64,000 nt of DNA from positions 36,268 to 100,267 of the forward strand of contig JARLHV010000014.1 in NCBI GenBank assembly GCA_031292055.1, written 5' to 3'. The number at the start of each line of letters is the position of its first letter. Position 1 is the first letter of the stretch. A model generated the notes under the pieces. That model saw nothing but the letters and a program-made list of their open reading frames with translations, was not told the DNA's origin and did not search any database. A program made the position numbers and the translations under genes. The stretch is from Desulfosporosinus sp. (GTDB lineage Bacteria > Bacillota > Desulfitobacteriia > Desulfitobacteriales > Desulfitobacteriaceae). Positions 36,146-44,371 of the stretch are shown one piece after another.

Positions 36146-36996
36146 TAACTATTAAGCGAGTCGCAAATATTTATCATAAAGAATTTTACGCAGTGGATGT
36201 ATTGGATGGAGTCGCCAAGATAAAGTCATTTTTTTTAGCGACGGAAAATAGTTGTTGTCCGGTCATGGATGATGGCAACCTAGTGGGAGTAATAACATAC
36301 AAGGATCTATTGAGAACACATCCCAATCGAATAGTTGCGGATGCTATGCGAGGCGAACCGGTCACGGTTCCTGCAGAAATGCCGCTTTGGCAAGCCAAAG
36401 AACTTTTCGAAGAGACTGGGTTGGATGTCTTCTTAGTAGAGGAAGAAGGACGGTTATCCGGTATTTTATCCCGAAACCTGCTCGAAATACAGCTGGGATC
36501 CCATATTGATTTGTTGACCGGGCTTTATAAGAGCGATTACATATATTATCATGGTGTTCGACTATTGGAAAATAAGCAAGAAATCAGCCTTGTTTTTTTT
36601 GATATAAACAATTTCGGTATAATAGATAAAACTTACGGTCATACAGTTGGGGACATTATTTTATGCGAAGTGAGCAAACTGTTAAAAGAAAATATTCCTT
36701 CAAAGGCCTTTTTATGCCGTTTCGGAGGAGATGAATTTGTTGTTTTGTTACCAGCATACTTGGACGAAAGCGCTGCCTTAGCTTACCGTTTGGCGGATAT
36801 AATTGGCCACCACAGTTTTGTCCGCGGAATAAAGATAAGTATTTCGGCAGGAGTAATTGGAGGACGGAGGCACGAAGAACGTTCTGATGATCCGTGGAAT
36901 ATGATGGAACAACTGATGAATATCGCCAGTCTAAGGTCTACAGAGGCTAAGAAAAGTAACACAATACTTTCCATGGCTGTGCCAAATGTTAAATGA
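36142..36996 (+). CDS. CBS-domain diguanylate cyclase
   Basis: The 284-residue protein has two CBS motifs at the N-terminus (about 1-115: DDGNLVGVITYKDLL and EEEGRLSGILSRN) and a GGDEF domain. The catalytic GGDEF motif is intact at residues 195-199, with FFDINNFG and YGHTVGD upstream. It should make cyclic di-GMP from GTP, with the CBS pair possibly sensing adenine nucleotides. The RxxD inhibitory site usually 5 residues before GGDEF is absent, so product inhibition may be weak. The gene is translationally coupled to the unknown 115-residue protein. Confidence 0.88.
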   Translation: MITIKRVANIYHKEFYAVDVLDGVAKIKSFFLATENSCCPVMDDGNLVGVITYKDLLRTHPNRIVADAMRGEPVTVPAEMPLWQAKELFEETGLDVFLVEEEGRLSGILSRNLLEIQLGSHIDLLTGLYKSDYIYYHGVRLLENKQEISLVFFDINNFGIIDKTYGHTVGDIILCEVSKLLKENIPSKAFLCRFGGDEFVVLLPAYLDESAALAYRLADIIGHHSFVRGIKISISAGVIGGRRHEERSDDPWNMMEQLMNIASLRSTEAKKSNTILSMAVPNVK

Positions 36997-37101
36997 AGCT
37001 GTCTAGTTTTAAGGTAGAAGCCGAAGAACTTTGGATAATGGAGAAGAAATAAAGAAGGAGTGAGTGACTATTGATAATCGTGGTGATGTCTATTAAGTAA
37101 A

Positions 37102-37130
37102 AAGGCTTGCTGATAAATTCAGCAAGCCTT
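37102..37130 (+). terminator. Terminator after the GGDEF gene
   Basis: AAGGCTTGCTGA pairs perfectly with TCAGCAAGCCTT across a 5-base loop, followed by CTTC. It lies about 105 bases after the CBS-GGDEF stop. Confidence 0.75.
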
Positions 37131-37304
37131 CTTCAGTCTCTAACATAATAAGGTATCAAAACAACGAAAACCTAACAAAAAAGAAGAAGTTATAAAATCA
37201 GAGGAGCATATCGATCGAGAAGGGTTCCGTCAATTACATTTGTTTGCAGTGTAATAAACGAGAGGAGATACCGTAAGAAGTCGTAAGGAAGTTTGATGTA
37301 ACGT

Positions 37305-37348
37305 CCTGAAATCCTTCTCTAAAGTTTAAATTAGAGAGGGATTTCAGG
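37305..37348 (-). terminator. Hairpin after the Hsp20-like gene (minus strand)
   Basis: CCTGAAATCC and TCTCTAA pair with TTAGAGA and GGATTTCAGG. It lies 8 bases beyond the minus-strand stop at 37356 and probably ends that transcript. Confidence 0.65.
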
Positions 37349-37355
37349 CAATCAG

Positions 37356-37985
37356 TTAGGATTGGATTGTATCAGGAGTCATTGTTGTTCTTGTCCTAAG
37401 GTCTTTATCAGTCTTTGGTAATCTAATTTGCAGAACGCCGCTTTGCAAACTTGCGTCGACTGATTCGGCTCTAATGCTCGTTGGTAGAGCGATTGTTCTG
37501 TTGAGCACCAGATGCTCATTGCCAGTCCAGACCGACGCAAAAATTGTCACGGAATTCTCAGTTACATTGAGGCTAACATCATTTAGCACAGCATCTGAAA
37601 GATAAGCAGCTACCATTACATCACTTGAAGTTTCGGAAATATTGATACTTGGTGGAATCATTCCGTTAGAATATTGTCCGCCCATAATATTTCCAAGGGC
37701 AGTTTGGCCAAATTGTCCGGCAGAAACATCATACTCGAAATTTGGGGTTTGGCTAAATTGACCGGATGAGATATAATTATTAGCAAAATTCTGCGTATTC
37801 CATTTTTGAGCGTTTATACATAAACCTGAAGATGTGCTGCTGCAATTGAAGGCATTAATACTCATTGGATGTAAACCATAAGTAAAAGTTGTTCCAGCAC
37901 CGGAATAGTTGCTAGCGATCGGAGAGAGTTTGATTTGACCAGATTGTCCAATAAATTGATTGTTTTGACTGTTACCTAATTGCAT
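37356..37985 (-). CDS. Hsp20/alpha-crystallin-like protein, copy A
   Basis: The 209-residue protein has a Q/S/G/N-rich N-terminal half (residues 1-110) with repeated SAGQFGQT-like sequence, and a C-terminal alpha-crystallin domain (SINISETSSDVMVAAYLSD to GVLQIRLPK). Such proteins in spore formers resemble small heat-shock or spore-coat proteins. GGGAGG stands 7 bases before the ATG. It is a close paralogue of the + strand gene at 39752-40390. A hairpin follows. A spore-coat role is inferred only from composition and relatives. Confidence 0.75.
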   Translation of the reverse strand: MQLGNSQNNQFIGQSGQIKLSPIASNYSGAGTTFTYGLHPMSINAFNCSSTSSGLCINAQKWNTQNFANNYISSGQFSQTPNFEYDVSAGQFGQTALGNIMGGQYSNGMIPPSINISETSSDVMVAAYLSDAVLNDVSLNVTENSVTIFASVWTGNEHLVLNRTIALPTSIRAESVDASLQSGVLQIRLPKTDKDLRTRTTMTPDTIQS

Positions 37986-38467
37986 TTGTCTACCTCCCGA
38001 AATTCTATTTCGTGTTCCAACTAAATTATTATCAACGAAATCTCTGAAAAATATTCAAAAGCATTCGGGATTATAGTTTTCGTCGCAAGCGAATTATTCG
38101 ACGGGTAGCGTACAGGAAGGCATCGATGATTGGAGTTTGACAGTCAATATACAGAGTACCCCTTGGTACAAAGGGGTATTGCGTTAAAAATCAAAAGATC
38201 CCCAAAATTGGGGATCTTTTGATTTGCAAGGTTGAATTATGAATCAATGGAGAAGAGTTTTTAAAAAGTTCCCTCCGATTATGCTGCCCCGGAGGGACAA
38301 AGAGGAGTATTCACACATGAAAAAGACTGAAAAGGAACTAAAAGTGCGTTCCTTTCACACATTATACAATATTTAGTTACGGCTTTGTCAAATTTGAATT
38401 CGGTAAATAATGGGAAATTGGATCCTTTGAAATGGTGAAGTAATTGATTGGAACATTGTAATGACAT
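37986..38467. other. Intergenic region with a bidirectional terminator
   Basis: Apart from the strong hairpin at 38188-38225, no gene is evident. The 62-codon open frame on the minus strand (38279-38467) has no ribosome binding site and unconvincing composition. Confidence 0.5.
38188..38225. terminator. Strong symmetric terminator hairpin
   Basis: AAATCAAAAGATCCCCAA pairs perfectly with TTGGGGATCTTTTGATTT with a 2-base spacer. It can end transcripts from either side, most likely those from the protease gene. Confidence 0.8.
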
Positions 38468-38620
38468 TTATTTAGTTGTATAGGGTTTATAACGACCACT
38501 GATTTCTCTTTTTTCAACGGGTATTACCATTTCGGAATCTGTATTTTTAACTTTATAATGTCCCGAAATACAACCAGAGCGATCAGAGATCTTTAAATAT
38601 CCATAGTTATTTAGAAACAT
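38468..38620 (-). CDS. Small 50-aa protein overlapping the SDH protease gene
   Basis: On the minus strand, ATG at 38620 opens a 50-codon frame (MFLNNYGYLKISDRSGCIS..., ending YKPYTTK). GAGGAGGAT lies 8 bases before it, and it overlaps the end of the upstream protease gene, as in coupled translation. The product is polar with no membrane segment. The function is unknown. It is too short for many gene callers. Confidence 0.6.
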   Translation of the reverse strand: MFLNNYGYLKISDRSGCISGHYKVKNTDSEMVIPVEKREISGRYKPYTTK

Positions 38621-39606
38621 TTTTGATTATCCTCCTCGATTTTTTGCCAACCTTGTTCAAGAATGTTGACATTCCTAACGGTATCAGTAGTGTCTTTTTC
38701 TAATATACCTTTAAAAATATATTCATCCGAGCGATGAAGACTTTCAATAATTCCGCAAGACACCATAAAATTACCATCATTATTGGCGCTTATTTCTGGA
38801 TTATAAGGTTTGTCCAGATCTAAGTACGCTTCATAATTTTCATATAATAACCAGATTTTTGATTCTAAAACCTCTGAACTATAAATTATCGGAAGATTAA
38901 GGGATTCAAGGGCTTCTTTACGTCCAATAATATAGTTGTGTGAGAAAAACTTTTTAGTTAGTTTATTGACAATAGCGTTAATTTTTTGTTCATCAGCAAG
39001 ACTATCTAAATGTTTAATAAGAAGTTTCTTAGCAACGTCTCTAATCAATAAATAGGAACGATATAGACTCCCGATTGCTAATGGTTGAACAGAATCAAGC
39101 AAACGGAGAAAGACCTGCACCATAGCATCTTCATTAAGGATACCTAGATTTTTCGTTACTGAAAAAAAGGAATAAATATCTTCAACACTTACCGGTAATC
39201 TTGCAGTTGCATTTAGGGGATCCTGAGGATTGTAAATACTAGTTACATTAGGATCGATTGGACTTAACTCGCCAGATTTATTCATCACGATTTCTGAAGC
39301 GCCAAGAGCAATCAAAGTACCAGCACTATAGGCCTTATACGGAATTAATATAGAAAATTGATCGGTAAATTCATAGATAAGATCAACAAGTCTTAATGCA
39401 GTTAAAACATCTCCTCCTTTAGTAAATAGAAATAAATCTAATTTTTTTATGGGACCCAAACTAACTAAATGTTTATAAAAAACTGGAATTATATCTGGTG
39501 CTATCCTCGTACTAATACTTTGTCGATCGGCACCTATATAACAAATAATTTTAGAATCCCTTATTTGCTCCAGTTCATTAAGAAGATTTTTTCTTTGAGT
39601 TGTCAT
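38611..39606 (-). CDS. SDH-type serine protease (ClpP fold)
   Basis: The 331-residue protein belongs to the serine dehydrogenase proteinase family, related to ClpP/SppA. It lacks an obvious signal peptide. The oxyanion-loop motif KGGDVLTALRLVDLI (63-77) precedes the nucleophile Ser94 in YKAYSAGTLIALGASEIVM, and LSPIDPN follows. It is likely a cytoplasmic or membrane-edge peptidase of unknown substrate. It lies between two inverted Hsp20-like genes and is followed by a coupled 50-aa gene, suggesting a small protein-quality-control module. Confidence 0.8.
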   Translation of the reverse strand: MTTQRKNLLNELEQIRDSKIICYIGADRQSISTRIAPDIIPVFYKHLVSLGPIKKLDLFLFTKGGDVLTALRLVDLIYEFTDQFSILIPYKAYSAGTLIALGASEIVMNKSGELSPIDPNVTSIYNPQDPLNATARLPVSVEDIYSFFSVTKNLGILNEDAMVQVFLRLLDSVQPLAIGSLYRSYLLIRDVAKKLLIKHLDSLADEQKINAIVNKLTKKFFSHNYIIGRKEALESLNLPIIYSSEVLESKIWLLYENYEAYLDLDKPYNPEISANNDGNFMVSCGIIESLHRSDEYIFKGILEKDTTDTVRNVNILEQGWQKIEEDNQKCF

Positions 39607-39751
39607 AATTATCCCTTTCTATCCACACAGTATTTCTTTGGTATTATTTTAAAACTTTAGGTTAAATATTCTCTTTCATAGGTGAATATTTTTAGAAATT
39701 CAGCTAATAATAGTTGAGGTGAAAAAAATAAACTTTTGGGAGGCATTACAA

Positions 39752-40390
39752 ATGCAATTAAGTAACATTCAAAGCAATCAATTTTCAGGTCAAAGTCAAT
39801 CAGGTCAAATTCGACTCAGCCCAGTCGCGAGCAATTTTTCTGGTGTAGGAACTACTGTAACTTACGGGTTACAATCCAGCAATGTGAATGCATTCAATTC
39901 AGGTAACACTTCATCAGGTGTATGGGCTCCTCAAAAATGGAACTTAAATAATAATTACACTGGCCTTTCCTCAGGACAATATGGTCAATATGGCCAAACA
40001 CCAAATTATGCCTATGGTGTTTCAGCCGGACAATTTGGTCAAACTGCAAGTGGAAGTTTCATGGGTGGACATTGTTCTCGTGGAATGATTCAACCAAGTG
40101 TCGACATTTCCGAAACTTCAAGTGATGTAATGGTTGCAGCTTATCTTTCAGATGCCGTTCTGAATGATATTAGTCTTAATGTAACCGAAAATTCCGTAAC
40201 AATTTCGGCATCGGCGTGGACTGGCAATGAACATTTGGTGCTCAACAGAACAATCGCTCTACCGACGAGCATTAGAGCTGAATCAGTCGATGCAAGTTTT
40301 CAAAGTGGTGTCCTAGAAATTAGATTGCCAAAGGCTGACAAAGGAGTAAGAACAAGAACAACAATTACTCCTGAAACAGTACAATCTTAA
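39752..40390 (+). CDS. Hsp20/alpha-crystallin-like protein, copy B
   Basis: The 212-residue paralogue of copy A has the same layout: a Q/S/G/N-rich N-terminus with SSGQYGQYGQTP and SAGQFGQT repeats, and a C-terminal alpha-crystallin domain with VDISETSSDVMVAAYLSDAV and GVLEIRLPKADK. ATG 39752 (MQLSNIQSNQF) is chosen because GGGAGG at 39738-39743 precedes it and because it aligns with copy A. A perfect hairpin terminator follows. Nucleotide similarity to copy A is very high in the last 270 bases. Confidence 0.75.
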   Translation: MQLSNIQSNQFSGQSQSGQIRLSPVASNFSGVGTTVTYGLQSSNVNAFNSGNTSSGVWAPQKWNLNNNYTGLSSGQYGQYGQTPNYAYGVSAGQFGQTASGSFMGGHCSRGMIQPSVDISETSSDVMVAAYLSDAVLNDISLNVTENSVTISASAWTGNEHLVLNRTIALPTSIRAESVDASFQSGVLEIRLPKADKGVRTRTTITPETVQS

Positions 40391-40420
40391 TCCTTAAATC
40401 CTCCTAAATTAATTATTTGT

Positions 40421-40457
40421 AAAATCCCCCTCCAGAATAAGCTTGGAGGGGGATTTT
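40421..40457 (+). terminator. Terminator after Hsp20-like copy B
   Basis: AAAATCCCCCTCC pairs perfectly with GGAGGGGGATTTT around an 11-base loop, ending in a T-run. Confidence 0.9.
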
Positions 40458-40514
40458 CAGAGTGTTTTGATGCTATTGAACCGCTACCATTCTCATTATA
40501 TAATAGTTCACGTG

Positions 40515-40622
40515 ATGCAACTTGGCGGAGAGGAAGGATCGATTCGATTATTGGATGAAATGTCGAGGAGAAACGCGAAGCTGGTTATGTCACGATTAAT
40601 TATAGAAGAGAGTAAAAACTAA
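40515..40622 (+). CDS. Possible 35-aa peptide
   Basis: ATG 40515 opens a short frame (MQLGGEEGSIRLLDEM..., ending EESKN) whose TAA overlaps the next ATG (TAATG). No clear ribosome binding site precedes it. It could be the tail of a lost gene. I do not recognise it. Confidence 0.25.
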   Translation: MQLGGEEGSIRLLDEMSRRNAKLVMSRLIIEESKN

Positions 40623-40753
40623 TGGCTAAAGATTTTTTTGAAGCATATATCGTTTGCTTATTTATGTTTTTAATCCCAATAGCTATGATTTTTATTTCAC
40701 GAATAAGAGGTTTTATTGCTGATAGATATAATAAAAAGAATGAGAAAAGGTAA
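40622..40753 (+). CDS. Possible 43-aa membrane peptide
   Basis: The frame encodes a single membrane helix (YIVCLFMFLIPIAMIFI) followed by a basic tail (RYNKKNEKR), a positive-inside layout. It begins in a TAATG overlap with the preceding short frame. The ribosome binding site is weak (GAAGAGAG). The function is unknown. Confidence 0.4.
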   Translation: MAKDFFEAYIVCLFMFLIPIAMIFISRIRGFIADRYNKKNEKR

Positions 40754-40913
40754 TTTAAGCTTTTCTCATTGTTACAAGAAGAAAGAGTAAATTGAGAATA
40801 CATTGCTTGACATCAAAGTTTTTCCAGTTCATAAAAATTATTTATTTATGACGATGCTTTATCAGAGCGGAATTATTGAATTAAAGGGAAATTAGAAGCA
40901 GGTGATAAGCTTC

Positions 40914-42191
40914 TTACAGCAAGTGTTCAACTAATAGTTCTGACAAAGGGAGTCCCCAATGAGATGGCTTTCCACCAGTGCGATAATACATTTCCTTAAA
41001 GGCTAATTTCAGAGCAAAGATCATATGCCCCATTTTTATGACGCTCGTCTTACCGCCGTACCAGACATCCGAATGAATATAAAAGGCTTTGTCTCTGCCC
41101 ATATCACCCATACAGATCACTGCTGGACGGAACGGCTCATCGGCCTTTTCGGCAGAAACCTTGCCAAGATCTTTGCCAATTTGCAACGCCACGATCCTAG
41201 CCTGCATATCGCCCAAGGTTCCTAGTTTGGGCACGGTCAATGCCGCTGCATCTCCAACTGCAAAAATTCGAGGATAATCAGGATTGCGCATAGTTAGATC
41301 TGTAATCACGAATCCTTCTTCATCAACAATCGGCAAATCCTTCATAAACGAATGAGGTTGCCAATCAGGAAGAACAAGCTTTATTTCAGCCTCTAAACTT
41401 TTCCCATTGGCAAATTCAATTCCGTCCGCCGTCAAGCGTTTAATATCTTCTGTATTATTGAGATAATGATAGCCCATTTTTCCGGCCATCCCTAAGAGTT
41501 TTGTTACGATCTCATCGCCAGCATCTTCGGCCATGACTGGCCCCGGAGTAAACAAGGTAATTTTATCTGGACCGCCCTGCCCATGTTCTTCCAGCCAAGC
41601 ACCGAGTGACAGGCCAATTTCCAACGGAGGCCCTTCACAAGCCGCCAAAGCTGTTGGCAGCCAGTTGGGTTTGCCTTTGGTTCCCTGATGAAAACGAGAC
41701 GAGCCAATGACGATAGGCCCCCCTTTGTAGCCACCTCCATATAAGTAGCGCCGTAAACGATTGGCATGATAAGTATCCGACAAAGTAAAGCCATATTCCC
41801 CAAATCCTTCGATCTTGTCATAAGCTAAGCGGGCCCCTAAAGCTACGACAAGATAATCATATCGAATATGCTCGAGAGGAGCGCCCGGCCGTTCCATAGA
41901 AACATAGTCTACCAGAGAAGTTTCGACATCGATCGCTTTAACTTCAGCTTGGATAAACTCTATCCCGTCATCTTGTAAAATGTGTTCAATGGGCATATGC
42001 ATAGTATGTTGTGGATTGCGGTTGGCAAATACTTCGATCGGAATATTCGGAACAAAAAGAAGATAAGGTTTGCGATCTATCACTGTGAGATCAACCTTAT
42101 CGCCGCATTGCTCTCGGATGAATCTTGCCGTAGTTAATCCGGCGAAGTTTCCACCTAATACTAGAACATGTGGTTTGCTTGGATATTGCAT
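40914..42191 (-). CDS. SQR/NDH-2-like FAD oxidoreductase
   Basis: This 425-residue flavoprotein has an FAD-binding LVLGGNFAGLTTARF (10-24), a second dinucleotide region and the FAD-closing IFAVGDAAALTVPKLG (309-324). Cys185 (AACEGPP) and Cys360 (VICMGDMG) lie where sulfide:quinone reductases have redox cysteines, so sulfide oxidation is plausible; a type II NADH dehydrogenase is the alternative. It has no full membrane helix and would sit on the membrane by amphipathic segments. AAAGGAGGA precedes the ATG. A 13-bp palindrome lies in the upstream gap shared with the next gene. Confidence 0.8.
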   Translation of the reverse strand: MQYPSKPHVLVLGGNFAGLTTARFIREQCGDKVDLTVIDRKPYLLFVPNIPIEVFANRNPQHTMHMPIEHILQDDGIEFIQAEVKAIDVETSLVDYVSMERPGAPLEHIRYDYLVVALGARLAYDKIEGFGEYGFTLSDTYHANRLRRYLYGGGYKGGPIVIGSSRFHQGTKGKPNWLPTALAACEGPPLEIGLSLGAWLEEHGQGGPDKITLFTPGPVMAEDAGDEIVTKLLGMAGKMGYHYLNNTEDIKRLTADGIEFANGKSLEAEIKLVLPDWQPHSFMKDLPIVDEEGFVITDLTMRNPDYPRIFAVGDAAALTVPKLGTLGDMQARIVALQIGKDLGKVSAEKADEPFRPAVICMGDMGRDKAFYIHSDVWYGGKTSVIKMGHMIFALKLAFKEMYYRTGGKPSHWGLPLSELLVEHLL

Positions 42192-42409
42192 GAATGTTCC
42201 TCCTTTTAAGATTTTCTGGTTTGTAGATTTGCTTTTTAGAAAAGTTTAACCTAGCATGCTAATAATTTCTACATCGATGAACAAAATCCTTCTTAATATA
42301 AAGGTGTATTTAATATTCATTAAAAATAAACGTTGATTAATACCTCAGCAACATTTTGTAGAGGGACTGATTCCGAGCCAGCCTTGAAAAAGGTAGTCAT
42401 GATTATACT

Positions 42410-42444
42410 ATAACTAGATAATTATGTTATTATTATCTAGTTAT
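42410..42444. promoter_or_regulatory. 13-bp inverted repeat, possible operator
   Basis: ATAACTAGATAAT (42410-42422) and ATTATCTAGTTAT (42432-42444) are perfect inverted repeats separated by 9 bases. The site lies between the divergent flavoprotein and glycosyltransferase-like genes. No other gene is seen in this 316-base gap. Confidence 0.5.
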
Positions 42445-42507
42445 GTTATAATTATTACAACGACACTTGACAAACAATTAACTTTGCATTGAAAAGGGAG
42501 TGATCAA

Positions 42508-43773
42508 ATCCAGAAGGGCAAAGATATTAAAGTTGGAATTGGTTTTGCGACTGGGAGAAGGAGCTTTCAAAAAGTGCTGAGAACCAACATCTACAATTGG
42601 ATGGAATCTGGTTTAGTAGAGAACAAAAGGATCAGTTTAAATCTTTTTGTCGCCTATGATCTTAAGTATAATAAAACTAAAATAACGGATTACACCAATG
42701 TACACCCAGAACTTGTTGAGTTGATTGATAGTAGTAAATTTATTGGAAGTATTGCTAGAAAAGAAGAAATTGACTATTTAATTCGCGAAAACGTCATCAG
42801 TGCTAATGAAGATCGTCTAATTTTTGGTAGGGGGTATGCTGGTAAGCGTAATGCTGTGTTATATAACGCTATAAAGCAGAATATGGATTATTTGATTTTT
42901 TTGGACGATGACGAATACCCGATGGCAGTGACCAATACGCGCAAAACTGCAATCTGGGGAGGTCAGCATGTTCTATTAGACCATCTTAAATACATCACTC
43001 AAGCGGACATAACGCATGGCCATCATTGTGGCTATATATCACCTATTCCTTATATGGAATTTAATGACACCATGACCGAAGCGAATTTTCGCTCTTTTAT
43101 TGAAGCTATCAGCAATGATATTATTAACTGGGATACGTTGAAGATTGTTATGAAAAACGGTGGGGTAACCTATGCGGATACAAATATATTAATGAGCGAT
43201 GATGCTGTCGAGGTGCCTGAGACAAATCATGCCAAATTTATCTCAGGGGCTAATTTATGTATTAATCTTACCGATTCTCGTCGTGTTTTTCCGTTTTACA
43301 ATCCGCCGGGAGCAAGAGGAGAGGACACTTTTTTAAGTACCTGTCTAAGCGAACGAAAAGTTTTGCGCGTGCCTTGTTACACATTTCATGACGGGTTTTC
43401 AACCTATAATCACCTTTTAGAAGGGGTTCTCCCAATCCAATTGAAGTTCATTAAAGCGGATAACGAGCAGATTACCACTCGCTTTTACAAGGCCTGTATT
43501 GGCTGGATTCGTTATAAGCCATTACTGCTTTATATCACGCAGCCGGATTCTTATGAGGAAAAGATAAAAAAGATGCGGGAACAGCTCAACGAGACATTGC
43601 CTAAAATTTGCGCTTATTTCGATCAGCCGGATTTTATGAATGTCTTACCTGAATTAGAAAAATACCATAAAAATGTCAAAAAACATTATGGTGAATTCCT
43701 CGAAACACAACGTATCTGGGCTCAGATCACGGATCACTTTGCGCAGTGTCAGAGCGCTGATAAGCAAGCCTGA
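42508..43773 (+). CDS. Glycosyltransferase-like protein with apparent ATC start
   Basis: The frame is open from 42493, and a family-like N-terminus (KVGIGFATGRRSFQKVL) lies before the first normal start, GTG 42574. The only codon well placed after the ribosome binding site AAGGGAG (42494-42500) is ATC 42508, giving 421 residues. GRGYAGKRN and IFLDDDEYP (DDDE at 133-136) suggest a GT-A-type nucleotide-sugar fold with a metal-binding acidic motif; HGHHCGYISP and GARGEDTFLS follow. The donor and acceptor are unknown. If initiation is really at GTG 42574, the protein loses a conserved-looking beta strand. Confidence 0.6.
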   Translation: MQKGKDIKVGIGFATGRRSFQKVLRTNIYNWMESGLVENKRISLNLFVAYDLKYNKTKITDYTNVHPELVELIDSSKFIGSIARKEEIDYLIRENVISANEDRLIFGRGYAGKRNAVLYNAIKQNMDYLIFLDDDEYPMAVTNTRKTAIWGGQHVLLDHLKYITQADITHGHHCGYISPIPYMEFNDTMTEANFRSFIEAISNDIINWDTLKIVMKNGGVTYADTNILMSDDAVEVPETNHAKFISGANLCINLTDSRRVFPFYNPPGARGEDTFLSTCLSERKVLRVPCYTFHDGFSTYNHLLEGVLPIQLKFIKADNEQITTRFYKACIGWIRYKPLLLYITQPDSYEEKIKKMREQLNETLPKICAYFDQPDFMNVLPELEKYHKNVKKHYGEFLETQRIWAQITDHFAQCQSADKQA

Positions 43774-43791
43774 GATGAAATTAGGACGGTT

Positions 43792-43819
43792 CCCAGGCGG
43801 TAACGCTCAGGGGCTTTTT
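43792..43819 (+). terminator. Terminator after the glycosyltransferase-like gene
   Basis: CCC-GGCG pairs with CGCT-GGG around GTAA with one mismatch, and CTTTTTCT follows. Confidence 0.6.
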
Positions 43820-43903
43820 CTATGTACGAAACTACAAGATTAATGAATAGTAAGAATCGTGGCACCTTCATCACTGTAGCTACGTGATTCGGAAAGGAGG
43901 TTA

Positions 43904-44311
43904 ATGAGAATTGTAATGAATGATAAACTTATGAAACTTCTCGATAATGATAGATTTGCAGCTCTTGTTGGCATAGAGCTTGTCAAAGTGCAGCCTGGTT
44001 ACGCAGTGGCAAAGATGGAGATTACTGAGAAACACTTAAATGGTGTCAATATTATTCAGGGAGGAGCAATTTTTACTTTGGCAGATTTTGCCTTTGCGGC
44101 CGCATCAAATGCATGTGGACAAATAACCGTAGGAATTAATGCCAGTATATCCTATTTTCAAGCGTCTAATGGAAAAACTTTAATAGCGGAAGCTAAAGAG
44201 GTCGCAGTTTCTCAAAAAATTGCTAATTATAATGTTGATGTGTTTAATGAAAACAAAGATCATATTGCTCGATTGAGCATTACAGGCTATAAAAAGAACG
44301 AAAACATATAA
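43904..44311 (+). CDS. PaaI-type hotdog thioesterase
   Basis: The 135-residue protein is a hotdog-fold acyl-CoA thioesterase of the PaaI/YdiI kind. LNGVNIIQGGAIFTLADFAFAAASNA is the helix with the catalytic-type aspartate/asparagine region, and ITVGINASISYFQ the following strand. AAAGGAGG ends 3 bases before ATG 43904; ATG 43916 is an in-frame alternative. The physiological acyl-CoA is unknown. Confidence 0.8.
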   Translation: MRIVMNDKLMKLLDNDRFAALVGIELVKVQPGYAVAKMEITEKHLNGVNIIQGGAIFTLADFAFAAASNACGQITVGINASISYFQASNGKTLIAEAKEVAVSQKIANYNVDVFNENKDHIARLSITGYKKNENI

Positions 44312-44371
44312 TACATTTAAAAATCAGTAGGAAAATTTGCTGTCACTTGCTGTTACTTGGAGGTTAATTAT

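Noticed and set aside
37065..37097. 10-codon frame after AAGGAGTGAG before the terminator
   Set aside because: Too short to support without conservation data.
38279..38467. 62-codon minus-strand frame after the 50-aa gene
   Set aside because: It lacks a ribosome binding site, has odd composition and contains part of an intergenic region; only its ATG abuts the previous stop.
42500..42580. GTG start at 42500 just after the ribosome binding site
   Set aside because: It opens a different frame that stops after about 26 codons and carries no family-like sequence.
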